From: Io17-Chloro-G2 sp034420695
Lineage (GTDB): Bacteria > Chloroflexota > Dehalococcoidia > Lucifugimonadales > UBA3495
DNA length: 64,000 nt
Reading direction: 5' to 3'
NCBI GenBank assembly: GCA_034420695.1
Contig: DAOULB010000054.1
Location: 62,001-126,000, forward strand
The position numbers and the translations under genes were made by a program. The notes beneath the pieces were generated by a model. The model was not told where the DNA came from and did no database searches. It was given only the letters and a program-made list of their open reading frames with translations. Of this stretch, positions 17,490-25,047 are shown in pieces (position 1 is the stretch's first letter; each line of letters begins with the position of its first letter).

Positions 17490-17588
17490 AACCCGGTCCC
17501 GGTCTATATCCTGTTAACATTCGCTCAGGGCGAAATGCGGCTCAAGAGGCAGGCCTAAACGCGTAACAACGCCTGCGGCACTAGCGCG

Positions 17589-18476
17589 TCAGTGCCCCAC
17601 CCGGTCCTGGAAGTCCCGTTCGGTGGTCTCGGCTTCTACCTGCTGGTATTCCGGCAGGCTGATCAGGGCTTCCACCTCCGCCCGCATCTGGGCCACCTGC
17701 GGAGCGTTTATCCCAATGTGTCCTGTGTCCCTAAGGCTCTGATAGATGCGCCGTACACCGTCCACCGCGGCGATGATCGAGGACGTGGCGTAGATAATCG
17801 CTTGGCACCCCAAGTCGTGGTACTCCTGTACCGTGATGTCGTCGGCGCCCGCAATGACTATCAAGGGCACGTCCGGCACGCCTTTCCGGAAAGTGTCCAA
17901 ATCTTCCCTCTGCCGCACTCCCCTGGGCATCACCATGTCAACCCCGAGGTCCCGCAGTGCGTTGCCCCGGCGGATGGCCTCGTTCATATCGCCTTCGACG
18001 GCCGAGAAGGCGTCGGTGCGCCCGATAATCATGAAGTCGGGGTCCCGGCGGGCCTGCAGCGCGTATCCAATCTTCTGCAGGAATTCGTCCAAAGGAATGA
18101 CGTGCTCCAGCCCGGCGTGGTACGAAGCCCGCTTGGGGAAGAACTGGTCTTCTATGTGGATGGCGGCGATGCCCGCCGCTTCGAAGGAACGCACCGTGTG
18201 CATGGCGTGCACCGGCTCGCCGTATCCGGCGTCGGCGTCGCAGATCACCGGCAGCGCCACCGCCCTGGCCACCTTCTCCCCGACCGAGATCTGTTCGGTC
18301 ATGGTCATCAACGGCTCGGTGACCGCCAAGTGTGCTCCTGAGATGTAGCCGCCGCAGTAGATGGTGTCGAACCCCAGCGACTGAACTAGCCGTGCGGTAA
18401 TGGGATCGTAAGCTCCCGGGGCCACTATGGGCTCTCCGGCATTCAGCCTGGCCCGCAAATCGGTCCTAACTGACAT
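17589..18476 (-). CDS. isocitrate lyase/PEP mutase family enzyme lacking the catalytic Cys
   Basis: 295 residues with CDADAGYGEPVH (Asp80, Asp82) and HIEDQFFPK (Glu109, Asp110). The gating loop reads PKRASYHAG instead of PKKCGH, so the general-acid Cys of the lyases is missing, as in PEP mutases and some hydrolases of the superfamily. AAGGTG precedes the ATG. It follows an LLM-class oxidoreductase gene by 55 bp on the same strand and converges with its paralog at 16611. A lyase reaction like methylisocitrate cleavage is unlikely. Confidence 0.82.
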   Translation of the reverse strand: MSVRTDLRARLNAGEPIVAPGAYDPITARLVQSLGFDTIYCGGYISGAHLAVTEPLMTMTEQISVGEKVARAVALPVICDADAGYGEPVHAMHTVRSFEAAGIAAIHIEDQFFPKRASYHAGLEHVIPLDEFLQKIGYALQARRDPDFMIIGRTDAFSAVEGDMNEAIRRGNALRDLGVDMVMPRGVRQREDLDTFRKGVPDVPLIVIAGADDITVQEYHDLGCQAIIYATSSIIAAVDGVRRIYQSLRDTGHIGINAPQVAQMRAEVEALISLPEYQQVEAETTERDFQDRVGH

Positions 18477-18531
18477 TCTCTTTACACCTTCGTACCGGGC
18501 TGGGTTCCTGCCTTACCCTTAAAGCTCCCCG

Positions 18532-19485
18532 TCAGTCCTGCGGCACCAGGGTCATCACTTCCCGGGAAAAACGTTCCATGTTCTCCTGCAACGCCGCCGC
18601 CTCATCGCCGGCAAAGCCGATGATGAAATTCTTCACTCCCAAGTCCTGGTACTGACGCAGGTCCGCCGCTATCTGCTCGGGGCGCCCGCTCATCATGCGG
18701 CGGTCCCGGCCGGCCGGCTCTTCAAAAACGACGTTGGTGCTGAATGTGACATCCACCGCATCTTCGGGGCGTCCCGCCCGGGCCGTCAGGGTGCGCAGGC
18801 GGGATATTTTGGCCGCCATTTCCTCGGGCTCCAGTATTGCCGGAGGGCGGAGGCCGATGGGCATCCAGCCGTCCCCCAATTGGGCCGCCCGGCGAATGGC
18901 AGGCCCGGTATGCCCGCCGACCCAGATGGGTATATGGGGTTTCTGCACCGGCTTCGGCTCGAACCCGGCACCCGAGAGCTTGTAGTATTCCCCATCGAAC
19001 TCGGCGAGATCCTTGGTCCACAGCTCTTTGTACAACCGCAGGTACTCGTCAGTCACTGCTCCCCTGACCGGATAAGTGTCCAAGCCCAAGGCCTGGAACT
19101 CCTCCTCCATCCAGCCTACCCCGATGCCCAGGATAACCCGGCCCTCCGAGAGCACGTCCAAGGTGGACAACTGCTTGGCGGTGGTAACCGGGTTGCGGTA
19201 GGGAACAATCAGGACATGGGTGCCTAAGCGCACCCGTTGAGTGCACCCGGCCAGGAAGTTCAAGGTGGCTATCGGCTCATAGTAGGGTTGGTCTGGCTTG
19301 AAGGTTGCCACGCCGTCTTCGGCGTAGGGATAGAAGGACTTCACATCATGGGGCAGAATGATGTGGTCGCTCACCCAGATTGAGTCGTACCCCAAGTCTT
19401 CGGCCCGCTGGGCCAGGGAACGGAGGGACTGGGGGCTGGACATCGGCCCGCGGGATGGCATTGAACATCCGAAAGTTGCCGTCAT
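18532..19485 (-). CDS. LLM-class flavin-dependent oxidoreductase (F420 or FMN)
   Basis: 317 residues from ATG 19485, selected because GGAGGT lies five bases upstream; an earlier in-frame Met has no site. Luciferase-like TIM-barrel features: SLAQRAEDLGYDSIWVSDH, LGTHVLIVPYRNPV, LDVLSEGRVILGIGVGWMEEEF and HIPIWVGGHTGPAIRRAAQLGDGW. The pattern matches F420-dependent class F420 probable oxidoreductases, which use F420 or FMN. One of three LLM proteins in this window; first gene of a likely operon with the PEP-mutase-like gene at 17589. Confidence 0.87.
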   Translation of the reverse strand: MTATFGCSMPSRGPMSSPQSLRSLAQRAEDLGYDSIWVSDHIILPHDVKSFYPYAEDGVATFKPDQPYYEPIATLNFLAGCTQRVRLGTHVLIVPYRNPVTTAKQLSTLDVLSEGRVILGIGVGWMEEEFQALGLDTYPVRGAVTDEYLRLYKELWTKDLAEFDGEYYKLSGAGFEPKPVQKPHIPIWVGGHTGPAIRRAAQLGDGWMPIGLRPPAILEPEEMAAKISRLRTLTARAGRPEDAVDVTFSTNVVFEEPAGRDRRMMSGRPEQIAADLRQYQDLGVKNFIIGFAGDEAAALQENMERFSREVMTLVPQD

Positions 19486-19655
19486 GGGAAACCTCCACAA
19501 AGTAAAACGGAAGCGGTTGGGTGCTTGAAGAGTTGCGGGAAACCCCCCAAGGCTGCAGGCTTGGGGTTGGATTGGCCGGAATTTTAGCCGTGGGCAATAG
19601 TGGTGTCAATTTGGGTTCTCCCTTGCCGGAGGGCCAGCGCTGGAAGCCATCCGAG

Positions 19656-19684
19656 TTGAACGGCTATATCCCCTGTGCTAGGCT
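19656..19684 (+). promoter_or_regulatory. promoter of mnmA
   Basis: TTGAAC (19656-19661), 17-base spacer, TAGGCT (19679-19684) with the extended TGC before it. It predicts a leader of only about 15 bases, which fits the lack of a ribosome site before the mnmA ATG. Confidence 0.45.
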
Positions 19685-19705
19685 GGATATCGAGGAATCG
19701 CAGAT

Positions 19706-20803
19706 ATGTCGGAAAGAGTTGTAGTCGCAATGAGCGGCGGGGTGGACTCGTCGGTGGCCGCCTTGCTGTTGCATCAACAGGGTTATGACGTGGTCGGCGT
19801 CACCATGAAGTTGTACAGCCTGGAAGAAGCCGACCTTCCCCCCTACTACCAGGGTTGCTGCACCCTGGACGACGTGGAAGACGCCCGGCGGGTCTGCGGC
19901 CTCCTGGGAGTGCCCCACTACGTGCTGAATGTACAACGGGAGTTCCAAGAGCACGTCATCGATTACTTCTGCTCCGAATATGGCAAGGGCCGCACTCCCC
20001 ATCCCTGCATTGCCTGCAATGACAAGATAAAGTTCAATTTCCTGATGAACCGGGCGGCGGCGCTGGACGCATCCTGCGTCGCCACAGGACACTACGCCAG
20101 GATTGAACGCGGCCCCGGCGGCTATACCCTGAGCAAGGGTGTGGATGCCTCCAAGGACCAGTCATACGTACTGTTCGGCATGGGCCAGCAGGAACTTGCC
20201 CGCACCTTGATGCCGGTGGGCGGGTTCCCCAAGGATGAGATTCGCCGGTTGGCCCGGGAGGCCGGGCTGGTTAACGCCGATAAGCCCGACAGCCAGGACA
20301 TCTGCTTCATTCCCTTCGGGGACTACAAGTCCTTCCTGAAGGAGAACACGATCCAACGGCCCGGCGACATCGTGGACATGGAAGGAACCGTGCTGGGCCG
20401 CCACGAGGGGATTGAGTTCTTCACCGTGGGGCAGCGCCGGGGTCTGGGGCTTCCCGCCGGCGACCCCCGGTACGTTATACGTTTGGAGCCCGGCTCCGAC
20501 CGGGTAGTGGTGGGTCCTGCCTCCGCGCTTTTCAGTGACCGGATGCTGGTGTCCAACGTCAATTACGTGCAAGGCCTTCCGTCAGAGGCGGAGCTAAACG
20601 TGTCGGTGAAGATTCGCTACAAGTCCCAGGAGTCCAAGGCCGTGCTCCACCCTCAGGGTGAAAATGTTCTCGTTCATTTCGAAGAGCCGCAGCGGGCTGT
20701 AACACCGGGTCAGGCTGCTGTCTTCTACCAGGGAGACCTTCTGCTGGGCGGCGGGTTCATCGAGGCTGGTGTGCCGGCCCCTTTGACCACGGTGGCGGGA
20801 TGA
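19706..20803 (+). CDS. mnmA: tRNA-specific 2-thiouridylase MnmA
   Basis: 365 residues, the standard MnmA length. PP-loop ATP site MSGGVDSSVA (SGGVDSS at 10-16). The thiolation cysteines are in place: Cys101 in HPCIACNDKIKF and Cys200 in SQDICFI, which form the transient disulfide and carry the persulfide. FFTVGQRRGLGLP marks the central domain, followed by a C-terminal beta-barrel. It makes s2U34 in Lys, Glu and Gln tRNAs. Start of a run with rnhB and yraN on the same strand. Confidence 0.96.
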   Translation: MSERVVVAMSGGVDSSVAALLLHQQGYDVVGVTMKLYSLEEADLPPYYQGCCTLDDVEDARRVCGLLGVPHYVLNVQREFQEHVIDYFCSEYGKGRTPHPCIACNDKIKFNFLMNRAAALDASCVATGHYARIERGPGGYTLSKGVDASKDQSYVLFGMGQQELARTLMPVGGFPKDEIRRLAREAGLVNADKPDSQDICFIPFGDYKSFLKENTIQRPGDIVDMEGTVLGRHEGIEFFTVGQRRGLGLPAGDPRYVIRLEPGSDRVVVGPASALFSDRMLVSNVNYVQGLPSEAELNVSVKIRYKSQESKAVLHPQGENVLVHFEEPQRAVTPGQAAVFYQGDLLLGGGFIEAGVPAPLTTVAG

Positions 20804-20902
20804 AGGAGCCAGTCAGATAGCCCCTGCTTTTGGGGTACGTCCCGGGTAACCGGTTTTCGGCTGATAGACCTCGTAGTTGGGAATGACGATGGGAGGTGGT
20901 CC

Positions 20903-21550
20903 ATGCCGGACTTGACAATGGAGCTTGAATTGCGCCGGCGGGGCATAAACTTGGTTGCCGGGGTGGACGAAGCGGGAAGGGGCCCCTTGGCCGGGCCCGT
21001 TGTTGCAGCCGCCGTTATCCTGCCGCCGGACCTGACCGGAGATGAGCCCTGGCTGGAGTTGCTGGACGATTCCAAACGGCTGCTTCCGGCCCGGCGCCTG
21101 CGGGCGGTGGAGGCGGTGCAGAAGCACGCTCTTGGCATGGGAGTGGCCCAGTCCTCGCCCCAGGAAATCGATGCCCTGGGAATTGGTGCCGCTACTGTGG
21201 AAGCCATGATGAGGGCCGTGGAAAACCTGGCTTGGCAGCCCGCGCACCTTCTGCTGGACTTTGTGCATATCTCCAGTTGTCCCTTGCCCTACGATACAGT
21301 GGTCAAGGGAGACAGCCGCAGCTATTCCATAGCCGCCGCCTCCAACGTGGCCAAGGTCACCCGGGACCGGCTCATGCAGGAGGCTGACGCCCTCTACCCC
21401 GGTTATTTCTTCGCCCGCCACAAGGGCTACCCTACCCGGGAACACATGGCCAGGTTGAACGCCCTGGGGCCTTGCCGCATTCACCGGCGCTCCTTCGGGC
21501 CGGTCCGGGACGCCGCCCGTCAACCGGCTGATGCGGCCAGCATGGCGTGA
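20903..21550 (+). CDS. rnhB: ribonuclease HII
   Basis: 215 residues. The signature GVDEAGRGPLAGPVVAAAV supplies Asp22 and Glu23, LLLDFVH supplies Asp119, and GDSRSYSIAAASNVAKVTRD completes the active site. It removes RNA from RNA/DNA hybrids and single ribonucleotides in DNA. GGGAGGTGG precedes the start. The C-terminal 20 residues go beyond the conserved core. Its stop is one base before the yraN ATG, so translation is probably coupled. Confidence 0.95.
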   Translation: MPDLTMELELRRRGINLVAGVDEAGRGPLAGPVVAAAVILPPDLTGDEPWLELLDDSKRLLPARRLRAVEAVQKHALGMGVAQSSPQEIDALGIGAATVEAMMRAVENLAWQPAHLLLDFVHISSCPLPYDTVVKGDSRSYSIAAASNVAKVTRDRLMQEADALYPGYFFARHKGYPTREHMARLNALGPCRIHRRSFGPVRDAARQPADAASMA

Positions 21551-21551
21551 T

Positions 21552-21962
21552 ATGCCGTCGGCTAGGTCCAGGCTCGGCGACTGGGGAGAAGATATCGCCG
21601 GCAGGTTCTTGGAAGCCCGGGGGTTTCGGATACGGGACCGCAAGTACCGGTGTCCCCGGGGCGAGATAGACTTGGTGGCAACGGAAGGCAAAGAACTGGT
21701 CTTTGTGGAAGTGCGCACTCGCCGCAGCAACCTTTATGGGACCCCTGCTGAATCAATCACCCCTGCCAAGGCCCAAAGGCTCATTGCCGCTTGTCACCAT
21801 TACGTTCAACACTTGGATTTTTCTGGTGATCAGGTAACAATGGAAGCCGGGTCCGCTCCCGCGCCGGCTTGGCGAATAGACTTGGTGGCGGTGCAACCGG
21901 TGCCTGGGAAGCCCCCTCTAATTGACCACCTGCGGAACGCAGTGGAAGAGCAGAGCGTCTAA
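21552..21962 (+). CDS. YraN/UPF0102 family endonuclease-like protein
   Basis: 136 residues from ATG 21552, directly after the rnhB stop. The UPF0102 pattern is clear: GDWGEDIAGRFLEARGF, RCPRGEIDLVA and LVFVEVRTRR, which form a PD-(D/E)xK nuclease fold (Glu, Asp, ExR). The rnhB-yraN order is common in bacteria. The C-terminal half is longer and more divergent than usual. The molecular role of the family is not settled; a link to DNA repair or recombination is presumed from its neighbours. Confidence 0.88.
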   Translation: MPSARSRLGDWGEDIAGRFLEARGFRIRDRKYRCPRGEIDLVATEGKELVFVEVRTRRSNLYGTPAESITPAKAQRLIAACHHYVQHLDFSGDQVTMEAGSAPAPAWRIDLVAVQPVPGKPPLIDHLRNAVEEQSV

Positions 21963-22051
21963 AATGGCGCTGTCAGGCGGCAGGTGAACAGGCCCAGCAG
22001 GAATATCAGGGCCACCAGTACCATGATTGCCAGGCAGGAGTAACGTCCCAT
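21959..22051 (-). CDS. possible 30-residue membrane peptide
   Basis: A minus-strand ORF of 31 codons whose product is almost entirely one hydrophobic helix (SCLAIMVLVALIFLLGLF) flanked by Arg on both sides. It overlaps the yraN stop tail to tail by four bases. No clear ribosome binding site is present, so it may be chance. Confidence 0.3.
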   Translation of the reverse strand: MGRYSCLAIMVLVALIFLLGLFTCRLTAPF

Positions 22052-22172
22052 TTCAGGTCAACCAGCAGCTAAAGGGAATTCCGGGCTGCGCTTCAACTAT
22101 AGGCCGGCAGGTCGGATAATTGGACAGAGTATATCTTAGAACCCTTGGCTCGTGGCCGGCAGGAGGAATAAT

Positions 22173-23297
22173 TTGCCCGAAGACCCTAGAGACGCCGTTA
22201 TAGTGGGCGGAGGCATAGTTGGATGCTTGACCGCCTATCTCCTGGCCAAGGAGGGACTGAAGGTCACCCTTTGTGAAGCCGATTCGGTGGGCAGCCACGC
22301 CTCCGGGTTCGCCTTCGGTGAAATGGGGGCCACCGAGGGGGCGGGAATTCCGGACCCCCTTCTGGACTTCAGCATCTGGTCGCTTCAACGCCACATAACC
22401 TTGGCCGATGAACTCAAGAGCGTATCCGGCGTCGACAACCAGCACCAAGTATGCAACCGTCTCAAGCTGGCTTTCACTCCCGAAGAGGCTGCGGACTGCA
22501 AGAAAGACCTGCCATGGCAGCAGAATGTGAAGGAATTGCAAGTGGACTGGCTCGAGCCCTCGGAAGTGATCAAGGTGGAGCCCTCGGCCAACCCCGGCTG
22601 CATCGGTGCTACCCTAGTTCAAGGAGCAGGTTCGGTCGAGCCCTACCGTTATACCTTGGCGGCGTGGCAATCGGCGGAAAAGCTGGGCGTGGAATTCATC
22701 CCCCGGCGGGTTACAGGCCTGGTTTCTGAGGGAGGTAAGTGCTTGGGTGTGTCTTACGATGGCGGCCGGGTTGACGCCGGAATTGTAGTCCTGGCAATGG
22801 GTCCCTGGAGCGGTCAAGCCTCTGATTGGTGTCGCTTCCGCGTGCCGGTGGAGCCCCTCAAAGGGCAGATTCTGAGGCTGCAGCACGGCGGCAACCCGGT
22901 GAAGACCTCCATCCACTACGGAGGCAGCTACGTGGTCACCAAGCCCGACGGCTTAACCTGGGCTGGGACTACCGAGGAACGGGTGGGCTTCGACGACCAC
23001 CCAACCCCCGCGGCTAGGGACAAGATAATGGCCGATCTCCTGACCATGGCCCCCTCATTGAGCGACGCGGAGTTGGTGCAGCAGACGGCCTGCCTGCGCC
23101 CATTGTCTGCCGATGGCCTGCCCATCGTCGGCAGGGTGCCCGGCTGGGAGAACCTCTACCTGGGGACGGGGGCGGGCCGCAAGGGCATCCTTTGGAGCAC
23201 CGGCATGTGCCATGGCTTGGCCAGCCTGATACTGAAGGGTTCAACCGAGGTGCCCGGCGTGTCGGCCTTGGACCCGGCCCGTTTCAGCGGAGACTGA
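22173..23297 (+). CDS. FAD-dependent oxidoreductase (DAO family, glycine oxidase-like)
   Basis: 374 residues from TTG 22173, preceded by AGGAGG at seven bases; the GTG upstream would overlap that ribosome site. DAO-fold motifs: AVIVGGGIVGCLTAYLLA at the N-terminus, SHASGFAFGEMGA as FAD loop, and the C-terminal LRPLSADGLPIVG and GAGRKGILWSTGM. It is closest in pattern to glycine oxidase (ThiO) and D-amino acid dehydrogenase relatives, but no thiamine genes are near, so an amine or amino acid catabolic role is more likely. Confidence 0.83.
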   Translation: MPEDPRDAVIVGGGIVGCLTAYLLAKEGLKVTLCEADSVGSHASGFAFGEMGATEGAGIPDPLLDFSIWSLQRHITLADELKSVSGVDNQHQVCNRLKLAFTPEEAADCKKDLPWQQNVKELQVDWLEPSEVIKVEPSANPGCIGATLVQGAGSVEPYRYTLAAWQSAEKLGVEFIPRRVTGLVSEGGKCLGVSYDGGRVDAGIVVLAMGPWSGQASDWCRFRVPVEPLKGQILRLQHGGNPVKTSIHYGGSYVVTKPDGLTWAGTTEERVGFDDHPTPAARDKIMADLLTMAPSLSDAELVQQTACLRPLSADGLPIVGRVPGWENLYLGTGAGRKGILWSTGMCHGLASLILKGSTEVPGVSALDPARFSGD

Positions 23298-23355
23298 TTC
23301 CCGTGCCTGGTCACTTAGCTCGGCCGTTTTTCCCTGGGGCGTCGCAGGCCCGTTC

Positions 23356-24045
23356 TCAGCCGGTGGATTTGCGGGCCACCAGCAGGCCGTTTTCCCTTGA
23401 TACTTTCATGGCAAAGGGGTAACGGTTGACCTCCAATGCCAGTTCCACGTCCTTGGGATGGTACTGCGGCTGAGATGGATCAAAGAACTTGACGGTGGCG
23501 CCGCCTTCCATGATCAGTTTCGCTGCCGACGGAGCGTCGGGACTCCGTCCCTCCAGCAGGTTCCGCAGGAACAGCGCGCAATGCTCGTCCTCGTCGGAAC
23601 GCACCCTTCCTTGGTCCCCCATGGCCACCACCGTCACCAAGCCGGGATTCTCTGCTCTTACGGCGTCGACGGTCGCTTGGGCCACTACGAACGAACCCAG
23701 GTAGATGGTGTCGGCCGCTGCCGCTGCAGCCACTCCCACGGTACCCGCTCTGGTGGACTGGATGACCGTCTTTCCGGAGAAGTCGTAAGAGGACGCCTCG
23801 TAGGGAGAATTGCCCAAGTCAAAGCCGTCGGGACGGCGGCCGTCAACTTCCCCCATCAGGATGTCGTGACCACCCCGGCGGTACAGCTCCAGGGCGTCTT
23901 CCGCCTCGGCGACCAAAGTAATGCTCCGGGCGCCCCGGTCAAAGGCGATTGCCGCCGTGGTGAATGCCCGGAATACGTCGATGATGATGACGACGCCCCG
24001 GGCCTCTTGGGCCCCGCGGATGAGACTTCCCAGTTCAACTTGCAT
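23356..24045 (-). CDS. 2-phosphosulfolactate phosphatase family (ComB-like)
   Basis: 229 residues with the ComB pattern: VIIIDVFRAFTTAAIAFDRGA near the N-terminus, GEVDGRRPDGFDLGNSP, VIQSTRAGTVGV and SDEDEHCALFLRNLL. The known reaction dephosphorylates 2-phosphosulfolactate in coenzyme M or sulfolactate synthesis, with Mg bound by acidic residues. No ComA, ComC or other sulfonate gene is in the window, so the actual substrate here is uncertain. Converges with the DAO gene at 22173; divergent from hemQ. Confidence 0.85.
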   Translation of the reverse strand: MQVELGSLIRGAQEARGVVIIIDVFRAFTTAAIAFDRGARSITLVAEAEDALELYRRGGHDILMGEVDGRRPDGFDLGNSPYEASSYDFSGKTVIQSTRAGTVGVAAAAAADTIYLGSFVVAQATVDAVRAENPGLVTVVAMGDQGRVRSDEDEHCALFLRNLLEGRSPDAPSAAKLIMEGGATVKFFDPSQPQYHPKDVELALEVNRYPFAMKVSRENGLLVARKSTG

Positions 24046-24136
24046 GGCTGTCCTTGGCTGGTGTGGCCGGTGGTATAGATTCGCCGGGAGACAATCCGGG
24101 GAAATTCTAGCACCAATCCTGCTGAGCGGCCCGCCG

Positions 24137-24166
24137 TTGCCTGGAGCTTTGGGCGGTTGCTATCAT
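24137..24166 (+). promoter_or_regulatory. probable hemQ promoter
   Basis: TTGCCT (24137-24142), 18-base spacer and TATCAT (24161-24166) with extended TGC. It lies about 68 bases upstream of the hemQ ATG. Confidence 0.4.
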
Positions 24167-24234
24167 GGAACCGTCAACCGGGCGGTTCCTCAAGCGCGGG
24201 ATTGTCCCGGCAATCGTTAAGGAAGGTGGGTTGA

Positions 24235-24942
24235 ATGACCCAGGCAGAGGAACCCAAGGGCAGGCGCGACTTCGTAAAGTACTCCTTCTTCAAGGTCTCC
24301 CCTCAGTGGCGCCAGTTGCCCCAAGACCGCCGGGAGCGGGAAAAGCGAGAATTTGCCGACGTAATCGGCGAGTTTTCCGACCGGGTAACCATGGCCAGCT
24401 ACAGCTTGGTGGGCACCCGCGGCGACGTGGATTTCCTGTTGTGGAAGATCAGCCCCGAGCTGGACGCCATAGACCAGATGATGGCCCAGCTCAACCGCAC
24501 CGCCTTGGCCGGCCACTTGGCCATGCCCCACTCCTACCTGGCCATGACCCGGCGCTCACCCTACGTCGACCAGCACCAGCACGCCGGACAGGAAGGAACA
24601 ACCGCCACCATGCGCATAGTGGGCCGCAAGTTCCTTTTCATCTATCCCTTTGTGAAGACCCACGAGTGGTACCAGTTGCCCTTGGAGGAGAGGCAACGGT
24701 TGATGAGTGAGCACTTCACCATCGGGCACCGCTACCCCGACGTGAAAATCAGCACGGCCTATTCCTTTGGCTTGGACGACCAAGAGTTTGTGCTCGGGTT
24801 CGAGACCGATGACCCGGCCAACTTCCTCGACTTGGTGGCCGACCTCAGGGAGTCCCAAGCCCGCCCCTACACCGAAAGGGACACCCCCATTTTTAGCTGC
24901 CTAGCCAAGCCACTTGAGGCCTGCCTTGGCGATTTGGGCTAG
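24235..24942 (+). CDS. hemQ: chlorite dismutase-family coproheme decarboxylase
   Basis: 235 residues with the double ferredoxin-like fold of the chlorite dismutase superfamily. The proximal heme His is expected in LMSEHFTIGHRYPDVK (His160), followed by STAYSFGLDDQEFVLGFET. True chlorite dismutase has Arg in the distal pocket; here the HemQ-type sequence and housekeeping context favour decarboxylation of coproheme to heme b in the coproporphyrin-dependent pathway. GGAAGGTGG precedes the start. No other heme gene is adjacent. Ends at a strong terminator shared with aconitase. Confidence 0.85.
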   Translation: MTQAEEPKGRRDFVKYSFFKVSPQWRQLPQDRREREKREFADVIGEFSDRVTMASYSLVGTRGDVDFLLWKISPELDAIDQMMAQLNRTALAGHLAMPHSYLAMTRRSPYVDQHQHAGQEGTTATMRIVGRKFLFIYPFVKTHEWYQLPLEERQRLMSEHFTIGHRYPDVKISTAYSFGLDDQEFVLGFETDDPANFLDLVADLRESQARPYTERDTPIFSCLAKPLEACLGDLG

Positions 24943-24979
24943 CCCGGGCTGCCCGGGAGGGCTGAAGCACAGAAACGGA

Positions 24980-25009
24980 AACGGGGTGCGCCACTCGGCG
25001 CACCCCGTT
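24980..25009. terminator. strong hairpin between hemQ and aconitase
   Basis: 13-bp perfect stem (24980-24992 with 24997-25009) and ACTC loop, followed by CTCTTT on the plus strand and a TCCGTTTC run on the minus strand. It suits the two convergent genes as a bidirectional terminator. Confidence 0.8.
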
Positions 25010-25047
25010 CTCTTTGAGGCCAAGGGAGGGTTTCCCGGGGAGACTCG

